46,988 nucleotides of DNA, from positions 1 through 46,988 of IMG/VR virus record IMGVR_UViG_3300025000_000167. One strand, 5' to 3'. The position numbers and the translations under genes were made by a program. This DNA comes from a virus. Numbering within the stretch: position 1 is the stretch's first letter; each line of letters opens with the position of its first letter. Under the pieces are notes generated by a model that searched no databases, had not been told where the DNA came from, and was given only the letters and a program-made list of their open reading frames with translations. This document shows positions 38,321-46,976 of this stretch, in pieces.

Positions 38321-38824
38321 TTAGTACCTCCGAAACCGCCGCAGGTAGGAGTTTTCCGGCTGCTGATAAGATATATTCGTTACCATCGGGGGCGCTTCCG
38401 GTGCCGCTGCGCCATTGGTCAAACTGTTGAGTTTGGCAAGAGCGTAGCCGTAGGTTTCGGGATTATTGCCCCGATTTTTGTACGCCTGCACAATGTTTTG
38501 CTCCCCACCTTTGTTTAGCCGGTCGTACATATTTACAGCCTTATCCATAAAGCCGGGGGTAGCGGTCCCATAAGTGTCTATGTTCTGCCCTGCCGCCGCT
38601 GTCGGTCCCATATTTGAAGCGGCTGCAACATTGTCGGCACCACCAAAAGAAAAGCCCTGTGTTCCTGCGCCTACGCCGTTTGACACTGGACCTGCACCGC
38701 TACCCATCACTCCACTTGTCATACTGCCGTATGACCCTACACCACCCGCCGCCCCTTGCCCCACACTGGATACACCTTGTCCTGCACCGGATACACCGGA
38801 TGCTGCCGATTGAGATTCAGACAT
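38321..38824 (-). CDS. Gly/Ser-rich internal virion protein
   Basis: The product has 167 residues; the N-terminal 90 are low-complexity (GVSGAGQGVSSVGQGAAGGV). The C-terminal end YLRRFRRY recurs in the next gene (LSRFRRY), suggesting a shared targeting or packing tag. Confidence 0.6.
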   Translation of the reverse strand: MSESQSAASGVSGAGQGVSSVGQGAAGGVGSYGSMTSGVMGSGAGPVSNGVGAGTQGFSFGGADNVAAASNMGPTAAAGQNIDTYGTATPGFMDKAVNMYDRLNKGGEQNIVQAYKNRGNNPETYGYALAKLNSLTNGAAAPEAPPMVTNISYQQPENSYLRRFRRY

Positions 38825-38826
38825 AG

Positions 38827-39201
38827 TTAGTACCTCCTGAAACGGGAAAGAAGGGATGGTTGATAGGGGGCAACATCTGAGCGGTACGGCTTATCACTGC
38901 CAAGCATATACCCCCCCTCCCCCGCTGGCATCTGCTCGAAAGCGGCTAGTTCCTGCTGTGCCATTCCTGACGCCATTGGGATATTTTGACCGCCACCGTG
39001 AGACATGGTAACACTGGCTAGTCCCAAGGGGGCGGCACCAACTGCGCTTGAATCCTTGTCGATTCGTGGTGCCGATTCGTACTTCATGCGGGGGTCTTTG
39101 TTCTGCTGGTTAAGAGACTGCGCCTGTATCCCCGCTTGGTTAGATTCAGCCCTTGATTTAAGTTGGGCAAGGCCAAGTTGAGCTATCCAATCCCATGCCA
39201 T
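38827..39201 (-). CDS. Internal virion protein with shared C-terminal tag
   Basis: The product has 124 residues from MAWDWIA (GGAG 9 bases upstream). Gln/Asn-rich first half, Gly-rich second half, ending SLLSRFRRY like its neighbour. Similar ends in adjacent genes point to a common partner. Confidence 0.6.
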   Translation of the reverse strand: MAWDWIAQLGLAQLKSRAESNQAGIQAQSLNQQNKDPRMKYESAPRIDKDSSAVGAAPLGLASVTMSHGGGQNIPMASGMAQQELAAFEQMPAGEGGYMLGSDKPYRSDVAPYQPSLLSRFRRY

Positions 39202-39202
39202 G

Positions 39203-40111
39203 TTATATACTCCACCCACCACCGGACGAGGACGACACCACCCCGCCAGTGTTGTTATAAAGCCCCTGTGCGAAGTCGAGCGGTCGCCATTTGGCTTGAT
39301 ATTCCCGGTCCTGTTCGGTCATGTTTGCCTCGTTCAGCATACCGGCGCGGCTCAAGTTGTATTGATTTTGATTTGCTGTGTTGCTTAATCCGAACTGGTT
39401 GGCCTCGTTTGCCTTAGACAAAGCAAACTGATTCTGTGCCGCTGCGTTGGATAGTCCGAACTGGTTTTGACTGTCGGCACGGCTCATTTGATACTGATTC
39501 TGTGCCGTAGTGTCGGCGAGGTTGAATTGATTGGATTCGTTAGCCCTGCTGAGTGCGAACTGGTTAAGCGTCTGCAACTCGTTTGCCTGTGCGCCATACC
39601 TTTGTGTTGCCGCCTCCGCTCCCGCTTGCGTGTAGGCCGGGAGAAACGATTGTTCAAACTCTTCCTGTTGTACCTGGACCGGCGCGCCGGATGCCCATAT
39701 GCCACGGTCGGCCATAGCTTGCTCTATATCTTGTTTCCGCAGTGACCATGCTCTTTCAAGGGGCGCTGTACGGGATGCCACCATGCTTTGCTCGAGCCGG
39801 TCGTAATCCCCGCCGCTCATAGTACGTGCATCCCCCACATCACTGAACATAGCCGAACGTGCCGCGCCGGGGTCGTTATACGAGGCATTAACCGCGCTGC
39901 CGGGGTCATTGTAAGTTGCACCCTTTGCTGTGCCAGGGTCGGTTATCGGGGTGCGTGAGTAGGCCGGGGCGTTGAGCGAGTAGCCGGTCGACGTTTGGTT
40001 TACTAGGTCAGGAGCGGCACTATAAAAACTTTCCATCCCGGCATCAAACGCACCCTTTCTCTGTTGCGGTGTTAGTGGTGCTGATTCGGATCTTGTGTCA
40101 TTACTGCCCAT
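39203..40111 (-). CDS. Repeat-rich internal virion protein
   Basis: The product has 302 residues. A first repeat set varies around DPGTAKGATYN. A second set of about 14 residues (NQFGLSNAAAQNQF, NQFALSKANEANQF) runs for eight units and is Gln/Asn-rich, forming an extended or amyloid-like fibre or a coiled helix. Podovirus ejection proteins with such repeats form trans-envelope conduits. SD GGAGGG. Confidence 0.65.
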   Translation of the reverse strand: MGSNDTRSESAPLTPQQRKGAFDAGMESFYSAAPDLVNQTSTGYSLNAPAYSRTPITDPGTAKGATYNDPGSAVNASYNDPGAARSAMFSDVGDARTMSGGDYDRLEQSMVASRTAPLERAWSLRKQDIEQAMADRGIWASGAPVQVQQEEFEQSFLPAYTQAGAEAATQRYGAQANELQTLNQFALSRANESNQFNLADTTAQNQYQMSRADSQNQFGLSNAAAQNQFALSKANEANQFGLSNTANQNQYNLSRAGMLNEANMTEQDREYQAKWRPLDFAQGLYNNTGGVVSSSSGGGWSI

Positions 40112-40529
40112 GGCTTCCCTCCTGCCTAAAGAACGTCTTTAATGTGTCGTCCTTTTCCGGTCTAACTCTGTGCCAAAAAACACCTTTCATGCCCTTGGCC
40201 TGCTCCCGTAAGCCCTTAACTATTTCGCGGATTCCTGCTGCCCCTGCTTTATTGCCGCATTCGGTAACGTACATTACTGAGCCTTGGAATACATCATATG
40301 GCCGCATTCTTTCGGTTACGGCCTCCACGTCTTCAGGGCGAATTTTCCAATAAGAGGCGAAATATAATATTTTGCTGTCAGTATCCCTTTTCAACACATA
40401 CTGCCCACTTGCCAGCGCCCACAGGATATTAGTTTCAAGATCCCCGGTAAGTCTGGTGTACGTGTCGCCGCAGGAGAACAGGAACGCGATAATCTCGTCG
40501 CACAGTGGGCCAGCTTCGGCGTAGGTCAT
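40101..40529 (-). CDS. Putative acyltransferase-like or hypothetical protein
   Basis: The product has 142 residues from MTYAEAG, TGATG overlap with the previous gene. Mixed alpha/beta with GNKAGAAGIREIVKGLREQA and a C-terminal KGVFWHRVRPEKD, a layout seen in small phage acetyltransferase-like proteins near tail genes. No catalytic residues can be assigned; low certainty. Confidence 0.5.
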   Translation of the reverse strand: MTYAEAGPLCDEIIAFLFSCGDTYTRLTGDLETNILWALASGQYVLKRDTDSKILYFASYWKIRPEDVEAVTERMRPYDVFQGSVMYVTECGNKAGAAGIREIVKGLREQAKGMKGVFWHRVRPEKDDTLKTFFRQEGSHGQ

Positions 40530-40723
40530 CAAACCACTATCCTTAATTCGCCAGTGACGGTTTTGTAAAACCTCCCAACAGGTAAACCCGCTGCCGCCGC
40601 TGTAGCGTTATCTGCGTAAGCCGGGAGTTCGGGGCATTCTGGATTGTTCAGATAATGGACGATCTCTTCTAACTGTGCGTCAAGTTTGCGGTTTTCAGCG
40701 TTATGTGTTTTGTGTGCTGGCAT
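40529..40723 (-). CDS. Small hypothetical late protein
   Basis: The product has 64 residues, helical. Coupled to the next gene by TGATG. Starts one base after the exported protein stop. Unknown. Confidence 0.6.
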   Translation of the reverse strand: MPAHKTHNAENRKLDAQLEEIVHYLNNPECPELPAYADNATAAAAGLPVGRFYKTVTGELRIVV

Positions 40724-40724
40724 A

Positions 40725-41078
40725 CTAGAAAGCCACCTTGACGCCTAGTTGATAATTCCTTACTACCGTTGTTGCTTCAATCCCTATGGTCAGCGCCTGC
40801 CATGCTGTGCGCCATTTGTCCGGTAACAGGTAGCTTATAAGCGCGTGTCCAGCTAGCGTTCCAGCAAACCAGGCGTCCACTCGGTCGCGGCTGGGGTGGC
40901 CGCCAAGAATGCCGTTTGTCTCTTTCCACTGCCCCTGTCGTTTGGCAATTAAACGAGTTTGCTGCCAATCCATTATGTGAACCGTTGCATAGGTGGCTTC
41001 CATAACTGTGTCAGTAGTTGACCACTCAGCGTAAGCAATAGTTGGTAGTAAGCAAAACATTAAAAGTAGCACTTTCAT
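40725..41078 (-). CDS. Exported membrane-associated protein
   Basis: The product has 117 residues. Signal peptide (MKVLLLMFCLLPTIAYA). Then MDWQQTRLIAK, ETNGILGGHPSRDRVDAWF and two hydrophobic stretches, a pattern I associate with small exported proteins widespread in proteobacteria and prophages; function unknown. Likely inner- or outer-membrane located. Confidence 0.65.
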   Translation of the reverse strand: MKVLLLMFCLLPTIAYAEWSTTDTVMEATYATVHIMDWQQTRLIAKRQGQWKETNGILGGHPSRDRVDAWFAGTLAGHALISYLLPDKWRTAWQALTIGIEATTVVRNYQLGVKVAF

Positions 41079-42526
41079 TAATTTGGGCCAATCGCAATGA
41101 AACTAAAAGCGTTATCTTGTGTAGACCCCGCAACAGTGGTGATGTACACTGTCATTCCCGTTGTAGATGGATTTAGTTCAAGCGATTTTCCAAAACCTGT
41201 ACCGTGTAACGATGAACCAACAGACGGGTTATCGGAAAACGCGTCTGCCCATGAAATTGTATAATTACCGGTGCTATGTCCTGATACTGTAAAACCGCTA
41301 CCTTCACCTATTGTTCCATTAGCATTGACTGTGCCTCTAATGATGCGTAATCCGTCCTCGCTTCTTGTATAAGGTATGCTTCCCGTACCTGCCGAATCCG
41401 TTGCAGTGGTAGCAGCCGTAGCACTGTCGGCGCTCCCCGCCGAGGTCGCATAAGTAACAGACTGATCGCCAATGTTTGTAGTGGTAATAGCTGTGCTGGC
41501 TGGCTGAAAATAGGCGATGCTCTCACCGTCAAGTAAGTCGGCGTTGAGTCCAGAGGAGGTGCCGTCGTTGGCTGTGTGCCAGAGAGTATATCCGCTCCAC
41601 GTTTTAGGCGAGTCTGTGCCAAGGTACAACGTGTCATCACTCGCCACGCCGATAATATTAACGAATCCAGTACCCGCCACGTCCTTAGATATTATGAAAC
41701 TATCGTTGTTTAAAAGTAAATCAGCGCCGGAAGTTAACACAGGTATTTGATTCGCACCGGGCGTCTGTGAGGCGCTGAATGTATCTACACTGCCAGCATT
41801 GCCGCTTACATCTCCGGTTACATTGCCGGTCACATTACCTGTTACGTTACCTGTCACATTGCCGGTAAGGTTGGCGGTCACTGCTCCCGCGCTAAAATTA
41901 CCTGAAGCGTCCCGCAGCACTATTGAACTTGCTGTGTTTGTAGATGCCAGCGGATACCCGGTTGATACCCGAGCCGATACCGCCGATGCATTTCCGCCTA
42001 CAGGGGTAATTATGGAGTGCTCCACGCTGGTTATGGGGCTGGTCAAAATAGCGTTGGCAAGGGTTACATGCGTCTTGCCATTTCCAGAGTTATAAGTTGC
42101 TGCTGATACCTCACTATATGCCGCCCCTGCCGCAAGGTTGGCTTTCAACCGGCGATAGGTGATGTAAATATCTGTCTGATCGCCAGTAACAAGGAACTTT
42201 GTGGAAGAGGAATATTGATATTGAGTGAAACCAGGATTGAGCCACTGGCTACCCGCTGTCACTCCTGATATGTTCTTGAATGTGCCATCTTCGTTAAGCG
42301 CCATATCCAGACGTGCATCGAGGGTGGTTTTAGTACCTGCCGCTTGGTTCATTCCCCCAATGGCCGCGTTCACGCCGGTCACGACTGCGTCAAAGTTGGC
42401 GTTAACCTTGCCTGCTTCCGCTTTGGTCGAAGAGGTAAAGGTGTACGGTTTAGTCACAAGTGAGATACCGTAAACCGAAACTGAACACGCCATAACTATC
42501 AAAGATGCCGCAAAGAGCCGTTTCAT
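41078..42526 (-). CDS. Fiber-like exported protein with GNVT repeats
   Basis: The product has 482 residues from MKRLFAA; ATGA overlap with the next gene. Signal peptide-like N-terminus (LFAASLIVMACSVSVYG), then YTFTSSTKAEAGKVNANFDAV, the N-terminal motif of many tail fibers. Tandem GNVT repeats (five units, near 41808-41877). The C-terminus is Gly/Ser/Thr-rich and beta. It could be a side fiber or an exported adhesin. The signal is unusual for a virion part. Confidence 0.65.
   Translation of the reverse strand: MKRLFAASLIVMACSVSVYGISLVTKPYTFTSSTKAEAGKVNANFDAVVTGVNAAIGGMNQAAGTKTTLDARLDMALNEDGTFKNISGVTAGSQWLNPGFTQYQYSSSTKFLVTGDQTDIYITYRRLKANLAAGAAYSEVSAATYNSGNGKTHVTLANAILTSPITSVEHSIITPVGGNASAVSARVSTGYPLASTNTASSIVLRDASGNFSAGAVTANLTGNVTGNVTGNVTGNVTGDVSGNAGSVDTFSASQTPGANQIPVLTSGADLLLNNDSFIISKDVAGTGFVNIIGVASDDTLYLGTDSPKTWSGYTLWHTANDGTSSGLNADLLDGESIAYFQPASTAITTTNIGDQSVTYATSAGSADSATAATTATDSAGTGSIPYTRSEDGLRIIRGTVNANGTIGEGSGFTVSGHSTGNYTISWADAFSDNPSVGSSLHGTGFGKSLELNPSTTGMTVYITTVAGSTQDNAFSFIAIGPN
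41808..41877 (-). repeat. Tandem GNVT-coding repeats
   Basis: Units of 12 bases encode GNVT five times, ending in GDVSGN. Length could vary by slippage and change the fiber spacing. Confidence 0.6.
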
Positions 42527-44013
42527 AAATCTCCGTGCCTCCGCCACTTTGTCACATACCCAAGGTATTTGATGCGGTCGAGTGCTGTTATCCGAAAAGA
42601 AATCCTGTTGCCTAAGACGCTGTGTAGATAAAAGGGGTCAGTAATCCGTAAGACTTCGCCCCACTCCTTTTCGTCCCAATTCCCTTCATCCCATACAAGC
42701 GAGTTGTCAACAATGCTGTCTATGGACTTGAACCCCTCAAGGTTGCCGTAATCCACGTCATAGCCAAAAGTAATGGCAGAGTTGACGGTGCCAAGGGATT
42801 CAATTTCGGGGGCAAAGTACCTCCACTGTTTTTTGTGGATAATGCCCTCGTCAAGATAGGCGTGTTGTACGGTGGAGGTAATAGGCGTGCCATCGTCGGT
42901 CTGTGAGTTGTCCAGCTTGTAAAGCGTGCCATTGGTTGCATCCCCTATCAATACCGCCCCGTCGTCGCCCTCTGCGTCAAGCACAGCAAAGGATGCGGCA
43001 CTCAGCGTATCCCAAGAGGTAATCCCTTGATAACGGTCATCTAGGCACAATATCTGCGCCCCTACGTGAACCAATGCACGGCGCATGTTGGATTGGTAGA
43101 CAGCAAAGCAGTTGGCACGGTCGGCAGCGGTCATGCTTTCAATAACTACCCGGTGCGTGTCTGATACTTCCTTAACTCCGGCAAGGTCGAAGAGGTAGAC
43201 GTTGTTTGCGCCTACAAACATCCCTTCATCAAGCAGACTATCGGGGGCAACACAGCCGATAGAATTGGAAAGGGGGCTTTCGGGGATACGATAATTGTCT
43301 TTGTTGGTGCCGTACAACGGCCACACAGAGCGGTTTTTGGTGATAATCAACCCGCCGTCTTGCGGGGATATTCCGGTTATTATGTCGCCGTCACCGTCGC
43401 GCACCTTGATTGCTTCCAACACCGGCCATGTCTCAGGGTCTTCAAGTTCTGAGCTGCGTATTACGTTAGGGTTAGCAACGTCAACAAGCCGGAGGCGCGA
43501 ACCGTACACCTTGATGTATTTCGATTTGGGAGGACTCCCGGCAAGGTCGCCAAAGGTGGTTCCGTCCCATACCTTTACATCGTCTGAGCCATTGGTAAGA
43601 ATCAGCTTATCTTTCCACACGACCGAGCGGAATTTAGCAGCGTTCAGGCTGTTGGCTAGTTCAGTGGGGGTTAAAAACTGAGTGCTGCCGTCATAGGCGT
43701 ACTGATACAGTTTTGTACCGAACTGCACGACTAGGTAGGTGGTGCCGCTTTCTTTTGCATACCTGTGAACGCTGGTTATTGCGCCAGCACCTAGCGGGGT
43801 TGTGAACACTGCTGATTTGCCCCGCCGTGTCTCTAACACTCCCTCGCCGGTCATGACCATATTCAGCGCGATAAGGCATTGATTGGGCTTGAGAAATTCG
43901 GGCAGTATTTGCCGGTTCTCTCCGCCGGTAAAGTCGCGGTTGCGGGAAAACTCCCACCGTTCCTCAGTTTCCTGGTTGCGGTCGGGAGGTATTTGGAGGG
44001 AGGGGAAACGCAT
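42523..44013 (-). CDS. P22 gp10-like tail hub / DNA stabilization protein (full copy)
   Basis: The product has 496 residues, complete copy of the gene truncated at the left edge. It has an N-terminal NRDFTGGENRQILPEFLK, then repeated beta blades with NGSDDVKVWDGTTF and GLIITKNRSVWPLYG, as in the gp10-type plug proteins. TAATG overlap with the adaptor. It differs from the left copy by few residues and many silent changes. Confidence 0.75.
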   Translation of the reverse strand: MRFPSLQIPPDRNQETEERWEFSRNRDFTGGENRQILPEFLKPNQCLIALNMVMTGEGVLETRRGKSAVFTTPLGAGAITSVHRYAKESGTTYLVVQFGTKLYQYAYDGSTQFLTPTELANSLNAAKFRSVVWKDKLILTNGSDDVKVWDGTTFGDLAGSPPKSKYIKVYGSRLRLVDVANPNVIRSSELEDPETWPVLEAIKVRDGDGDIITGISPQDGGLIITKNRSVWPLYGTNKDNYRIPESPLSNSIGCVAPDSLLDEGMFVGANNVYLFDLAGVKEVSDTHRVVIESMTAADRANCFAVYQSNMRRALVHVGAQILCLDDRYQGITSWDTLSAASFAVLDAEGDDGAVLIGDATNGTLYKLDNSQTDDGTPITSTVQHAYLDEGIIHKKQWRYFAPEIESLGTVNSAITFGYDVDYGNLEGFKSIDSIVDNSLVWDEGNWDEKEWGEVLRITDPFYLHSVLGNRISFRITALDRIKYLGYVTKWRRHGDL

Positions 44014-44762
44014 TAGGCTACCCGCGTAAAGATGTGGCTAAAAGTGCCGTCGCCGTTGTCAACTATCTGCAATTCGTAGAAATTGCCGTCCGTTGCCTGA
44101 ATCGTGTTGCTGTACATAATTGAAGCACTGCCACCTGTACCCATGGAGTTGGCAATGTGCGCGGCGGTAATCCTGATATAGCCATGAGTGTCATTCTTTG
44201 GTAGCGGTTTAAGGCGGTTATCCCAGGCTTTAGCAAGAGACATTTGATACTTGAACAACTCAGTTTCGGCGGGAAAGCGTCCATCCTTGTCGTACTTAAA
44301 GCAGCGGAGTAACGTACCAGAGATAAGCAGGTTTTCAAGTTCGACAGGGAAAATGGTTGAGTCTTCGCTGTCGGCATACTTGGTATTAAGCCCGGTTTCA
44401 TACTTCAATTCACAACTACCAGATGCACCAGGCTCAAAAGTAATGGTGCCGTCTGTATCGCGGGTGTACCCCACACAGCCATCAAGTGCCTCAAGGTCGC
44501 TCAATTGGTCATGCGGGACAAACATGGAATCGCCCACCTTAAGGTAAACAACTTCTGAGGCGGGGGCCGGAAGGGTAATTTGGTTGTTGGAAATACTCAA
44601 AACCTCGACAGCTTCAAGGAACTTCCACGCCCTAGGCTGATTGAGTACGTCGCGTACAGCCTGGTTTAGCCATGCAAGGGCCTTGACGCGCATAGCGTCG
44701 CTGTTGTCGGTAACTTCCAACATGACTGCATCAAGCACTGATTTTGTGGTCAAAAAAACCAT
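44013..44762 (-). CDS. Head-to-tail adaptor (second copy)
   Basis: The product has 249 residues. Compared with the left copy it has a few conservative changes (T/A, Y/C and P/T substitutions) against many silent ones. See the left copy for role. Confidence 0.7.
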   Translation of the reverse strand: MVFLTTKSVLDAVMLEVTDNSDAMRVKALAWLNQAVRDVLNQPRAWKFLEAVEVLSISNNQITLPAPASEVVYLKVGDSMFVPHDQLSDLEALDGCVGYTRDTDGTITFEPGASGSCELKYETGLNTKYADSEDSTIFPVELENLLISGTLLRCFKYDKDGRFPAETELFKYQMSLAKAWDNRLKPLPKNDTHGYIRITAAHIANSMGTGGSASIMYSNTIQATDGNFYELQIVDNGDGTFSHIFTRVA

Positions 44763-44765
44763 TTG

Positions 44766-44869
44766 TTAGCCCTTGCACGCCTTGACGTGATTGGTGTACG
44801 CCATCTTGATCTTGCAATCTTTGCCGCATGAGGGACAGACAAAGCCGGATGCCTTATCTATCCCTTCTA
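44766..44869 (-). CDS. -1 frame zinc-finger extension (second copy)
   Basis: The same 34-residue extension; only I/T and K/R type changes near its start, while CPSCGKDCKIKMAYTNHVKA is unchanged. The silent changes demonstrate constraint on this frame. TAA at 44768-44766. Confidence 0.75.
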
Positions 44870-44890
44870 CTTTTTTATTTCTTCAACCTC
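44831..44890 (-). promoter_or_regulatory. Programmed -1 frameshift signal (second copy)
   Basis: AGAGG, 10 bases, A AAA AAG, TAG, then stem AGGGATA/TGTCCCT. The codon before the slip changed from GAA to ATA yet the heptamer is kept, and the stem change gives a G-U pair. Both point to selection for the signal. Confidence 0.75.
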
Positions 44891-45151
44891 TGGTTTCTCA
44901 GCTATCTTCAAGAGGTCGGTATTGTCAACACCGGGAATGAAAGGTTCAGAAACCTTGTAATGCCGAAACATCCGATTGATGTAATCGGCGCGTGCGGCGG
45001 ATATTTCAAAAAAGTGTCGTTCTTCGCCGTCCACCGTTTCGGATTTCAGTTTTTCACCTTCCAGTGAATGCCGGTCATCACTGTTCGGGTGGGGCTTGTA
45101 CACTCGTACACGGAACCGCTCGTTCACTTTGTCCTGAATTGTTTTCGACAT
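44867..45151 (-). CDS. Small virion-region protein, frameshift gene (second copy)
   Basis: The product has 94 residues ending PEVEEIKK. Differs from the left copy at about eight positions. Zero-frame product; see the left copy. Confidence 0.7.
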   Translation of the reverse strand: MSKTIQDKVNERFRVRVYKPHPNSDDRHSLEGEKLKSETVDGEERHFFEISAARADYINRMFRHYKVSEPFIPGVDNTDLLKIAEKPEVEEIKK

Positions 45152-45171
45152 TTAAATCCACCTTTCTTGGG

Positions 45172-45489
45172 CTATATGAGCCGTTTTTTTGTGCAGAACA
45201 CGTCCTTACCTTCTTTTTCCTTCTTTATTTGCAGAAACTTATGAATAGCAACAATGTCGTTGTCGATGCCTAATTTTTGTATTTCCAGCCACCACACCAT
45301 AGGGACGCTTGCCATTTTGTAGCCCATGTCAAGATCGCGCCTGTCAAAAGCGCCTGAATTGTTTTCCCTGTCTTCGTGCGCCTGTGCTAGTACCGGGTTC
45401 AAGTCCTGAACATAAGTTCCCACCGCTTTATCTTTCTCGTAGCGGTAATTTGCCAGCATACAGCGTGATAATCTGCTCTTACGTGTCAT
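45172..45489 (-). CDS. Conserved virion-region protein (second copy)
   Basis: The product has 105 residues from ATG (MTRKSRL). An upstream in-frame start (45519) lies in the gap and lacks support from the left copy. Function unknown. Confidence 0.65.
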   Translation of the reverse strand: MTRKSRLSRCMLANYRYEKDKAVGTYVQDLNPVLAQAHEDRENNSGAFDRRDLDMGYKMASVPMVWWLEIQKLGIDNDIVAIHKFLQIKKEKEGKDVFCTKKRLI

Positions 45490-45532
45490 GTCTTTGCTTT
45501 CTTTAAGTGAAGGGGGCATAAGCCCCCCTCTG

Positions 45533-45964
45533 TTAATCGGAAAAGTTAAACCACGCTTTCAACTTGCCGCCCACGGTGCCGGAGGTCCATTTCAACCGAA
45601 CATAGTTGGAAATATCGGCCCACGTAAAATTACCATTGGTGGTGCGACTCACTGCCGTCTGCGCATAGTCGTTGGCTACACAAGTTGACCAAGGACCGCT
45701 TGACGTGGGCGCACACTCGGCAATGAAGGTGCCGCTCATGTTCTTGTAGGTGATACTGGAAAGCGAACTGGTCAGCGTTACACCGGAAACGTGCAGGGTT
45801 TTAAACCGCTTGCCAGAGACGTTGTAAACATCCGAAGTCTTGACCGCAGCACTTGCCGCTGAAATGTTGGAAAACGGTACTTTACTGGTAAAATTTGCCG
45901 CGAAAGCCGGAAGGGAAGCAAGGCAGAAGGCCGACACGACAATGAAGCTAATCAATCTTTTCAT
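45533..45964 (-). CDS. Exported small protein beside coat gene (second copy)
   Basis: The product has 143 residues. Signal peptide kept (MKRLISFIVVSAFCLASLPA). Changes cluster around ITYKNMSGTFIAECAP. See the left copy. Confidence 0.7.
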   Translation of the reverse strand: MKRLISFIVVSAFCLASLPAFAANFTSKVPFSNISAASAAVKTSDVYNVSGKRFKTLHVSGVTLTSSLSSITYKNMSGTFIAECAPTSSGPWSTCVANDYAQTAVSRTTNGNFTWADISNYVRLKWTSGTVGGKLKAWFNFSD

Positions 45965-46005
45965 TGCGTAATCCTCCGTAAAGGAGGGGGCTTTCGCCCC
46001 CTTGG

Positions 46006-46962
46006 TTAAGTGGTGGCAAGGTTGGTTATACGGCCTGCCGATGCCTCATTTCTTGCTTCCAGCGTGTGCTGTACGGTCAAGTGATGCTTGGTGTTTGACC
46101 GGGAGGTTTTGGCAAGTTCGGTGATCCCAATCGGAACCAGCGTTGCTTTTTTCCAGAAAGAAATGTCAAGGATGACAAATACATCCGTGGGCATGGTTCG
46201 ATGGATCTGCGCCTTTACATCGCCCCAAGAGGTCATGTAAATGTCAACAACATCGTTCATTTTGTTACTGTCGCCCTGCTGCCGACGATTGGCCTGACCG
46301 CTGTTGATGAACTGGTCAAACTTGTCCTTCTGGATGCTGCCGCAGTATGCCGTAAGCATCTTGCCAGCACCGCCGCCGCCTGCTGAATACATGTTTTGCA
46401 AGACGTTCTTTACCAGGTCTTTGGTAAACTCGCGGGCAGAGCCGCCAGTAACCGAACCGTCAGCGCCTAGGGTGGCGTCTGCGGCTTTGTCGAGGTTGGT
46501 CGTGATCCACGGCAGAAGGCCGCGCATCGAGGGGGCTACAGTGTCGCTACCGTCTGCACGGACTTCCCGCAGGAACGCCCATTCAACATCGCCAACAAGT
46601 TCCTTCATCTTCTTGGCTTTCTGGTACTCGTACCCACCAGAACCGCCCACGGTGGTTTCCGCTTCGGCAGTGTCGGTCATGGTGAACGACTCTTCCTGAA
46701 GCTGGATGTTGTTGTAAATCTTCGTCGGCTGGCTGGATGCTTGCATGGTCGGGTCGGAACCCAGCAGGGATTTGTTCTGAGCGGGAGTGCGAAGCGTATC
46801 AGTCATAAACTCATGCTTGATAGACTTCGGTTTGTCGCCAGCACCGCAGGCATGGTAAAAGGGGCTGTCAATCGGGGTAATGATGCTGATTTCGTCCAGC
46901 AGGGATTCCCGCGTACCAGTGAGGTCATACGGGGTAAGTGCGTTGCTTGGAATATCTCCCAT
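46006..46962 (-). CDS. Major capsid protein (second copy)
   Basis: The product has 318 residues, two substitutions compared with the left copy (Thr/Met and Met/Ile). Strong purifying selection in both lineages. See the left copy. Confidence 0.85.
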   Translation of the reverse strand: MGDIPSNALTPYDLTGTRESLLDEISIITPIDSPFYHACGAGDKPKSIKHEFMTDTLRTPAQNKSLLGSDPTMQASSQPTKIYNNIQLQEESFTMTDTAEAETTVGGSGGYEYQKAKKMKELVGDVEWAFLREVRADGSDTVAPSMRGLLPWITTNLDKAADATLGADGSVTGGSAREFTKDLVKNVLQNMYSAGGGGAGKMLTAYCGSIQKDKFDQFINSGQANRRQQGDSNKMNDVVDIYMTSWGDVKAQIHRTMPTDVFVILDISFWKKATLVPIGITELAKTSRSNTKHHLTVQHTLEARNEASAGRITNLATT

Positions 46963-46976
46963 TGTTTAATCCTCCG

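Noticed and set aside
39203-40111. Diversity-generating retroelement target
   Set aside because: No reverse transcriptase, no template repeat and no adenine-biased variation; differences elsewhere between copies are mostly silent.
41808-41877. CRISPR-like array
   Set aside because: The 12-base units are contiguous and in frame, encoding GNVT in a fiber protein; there are no spacers.
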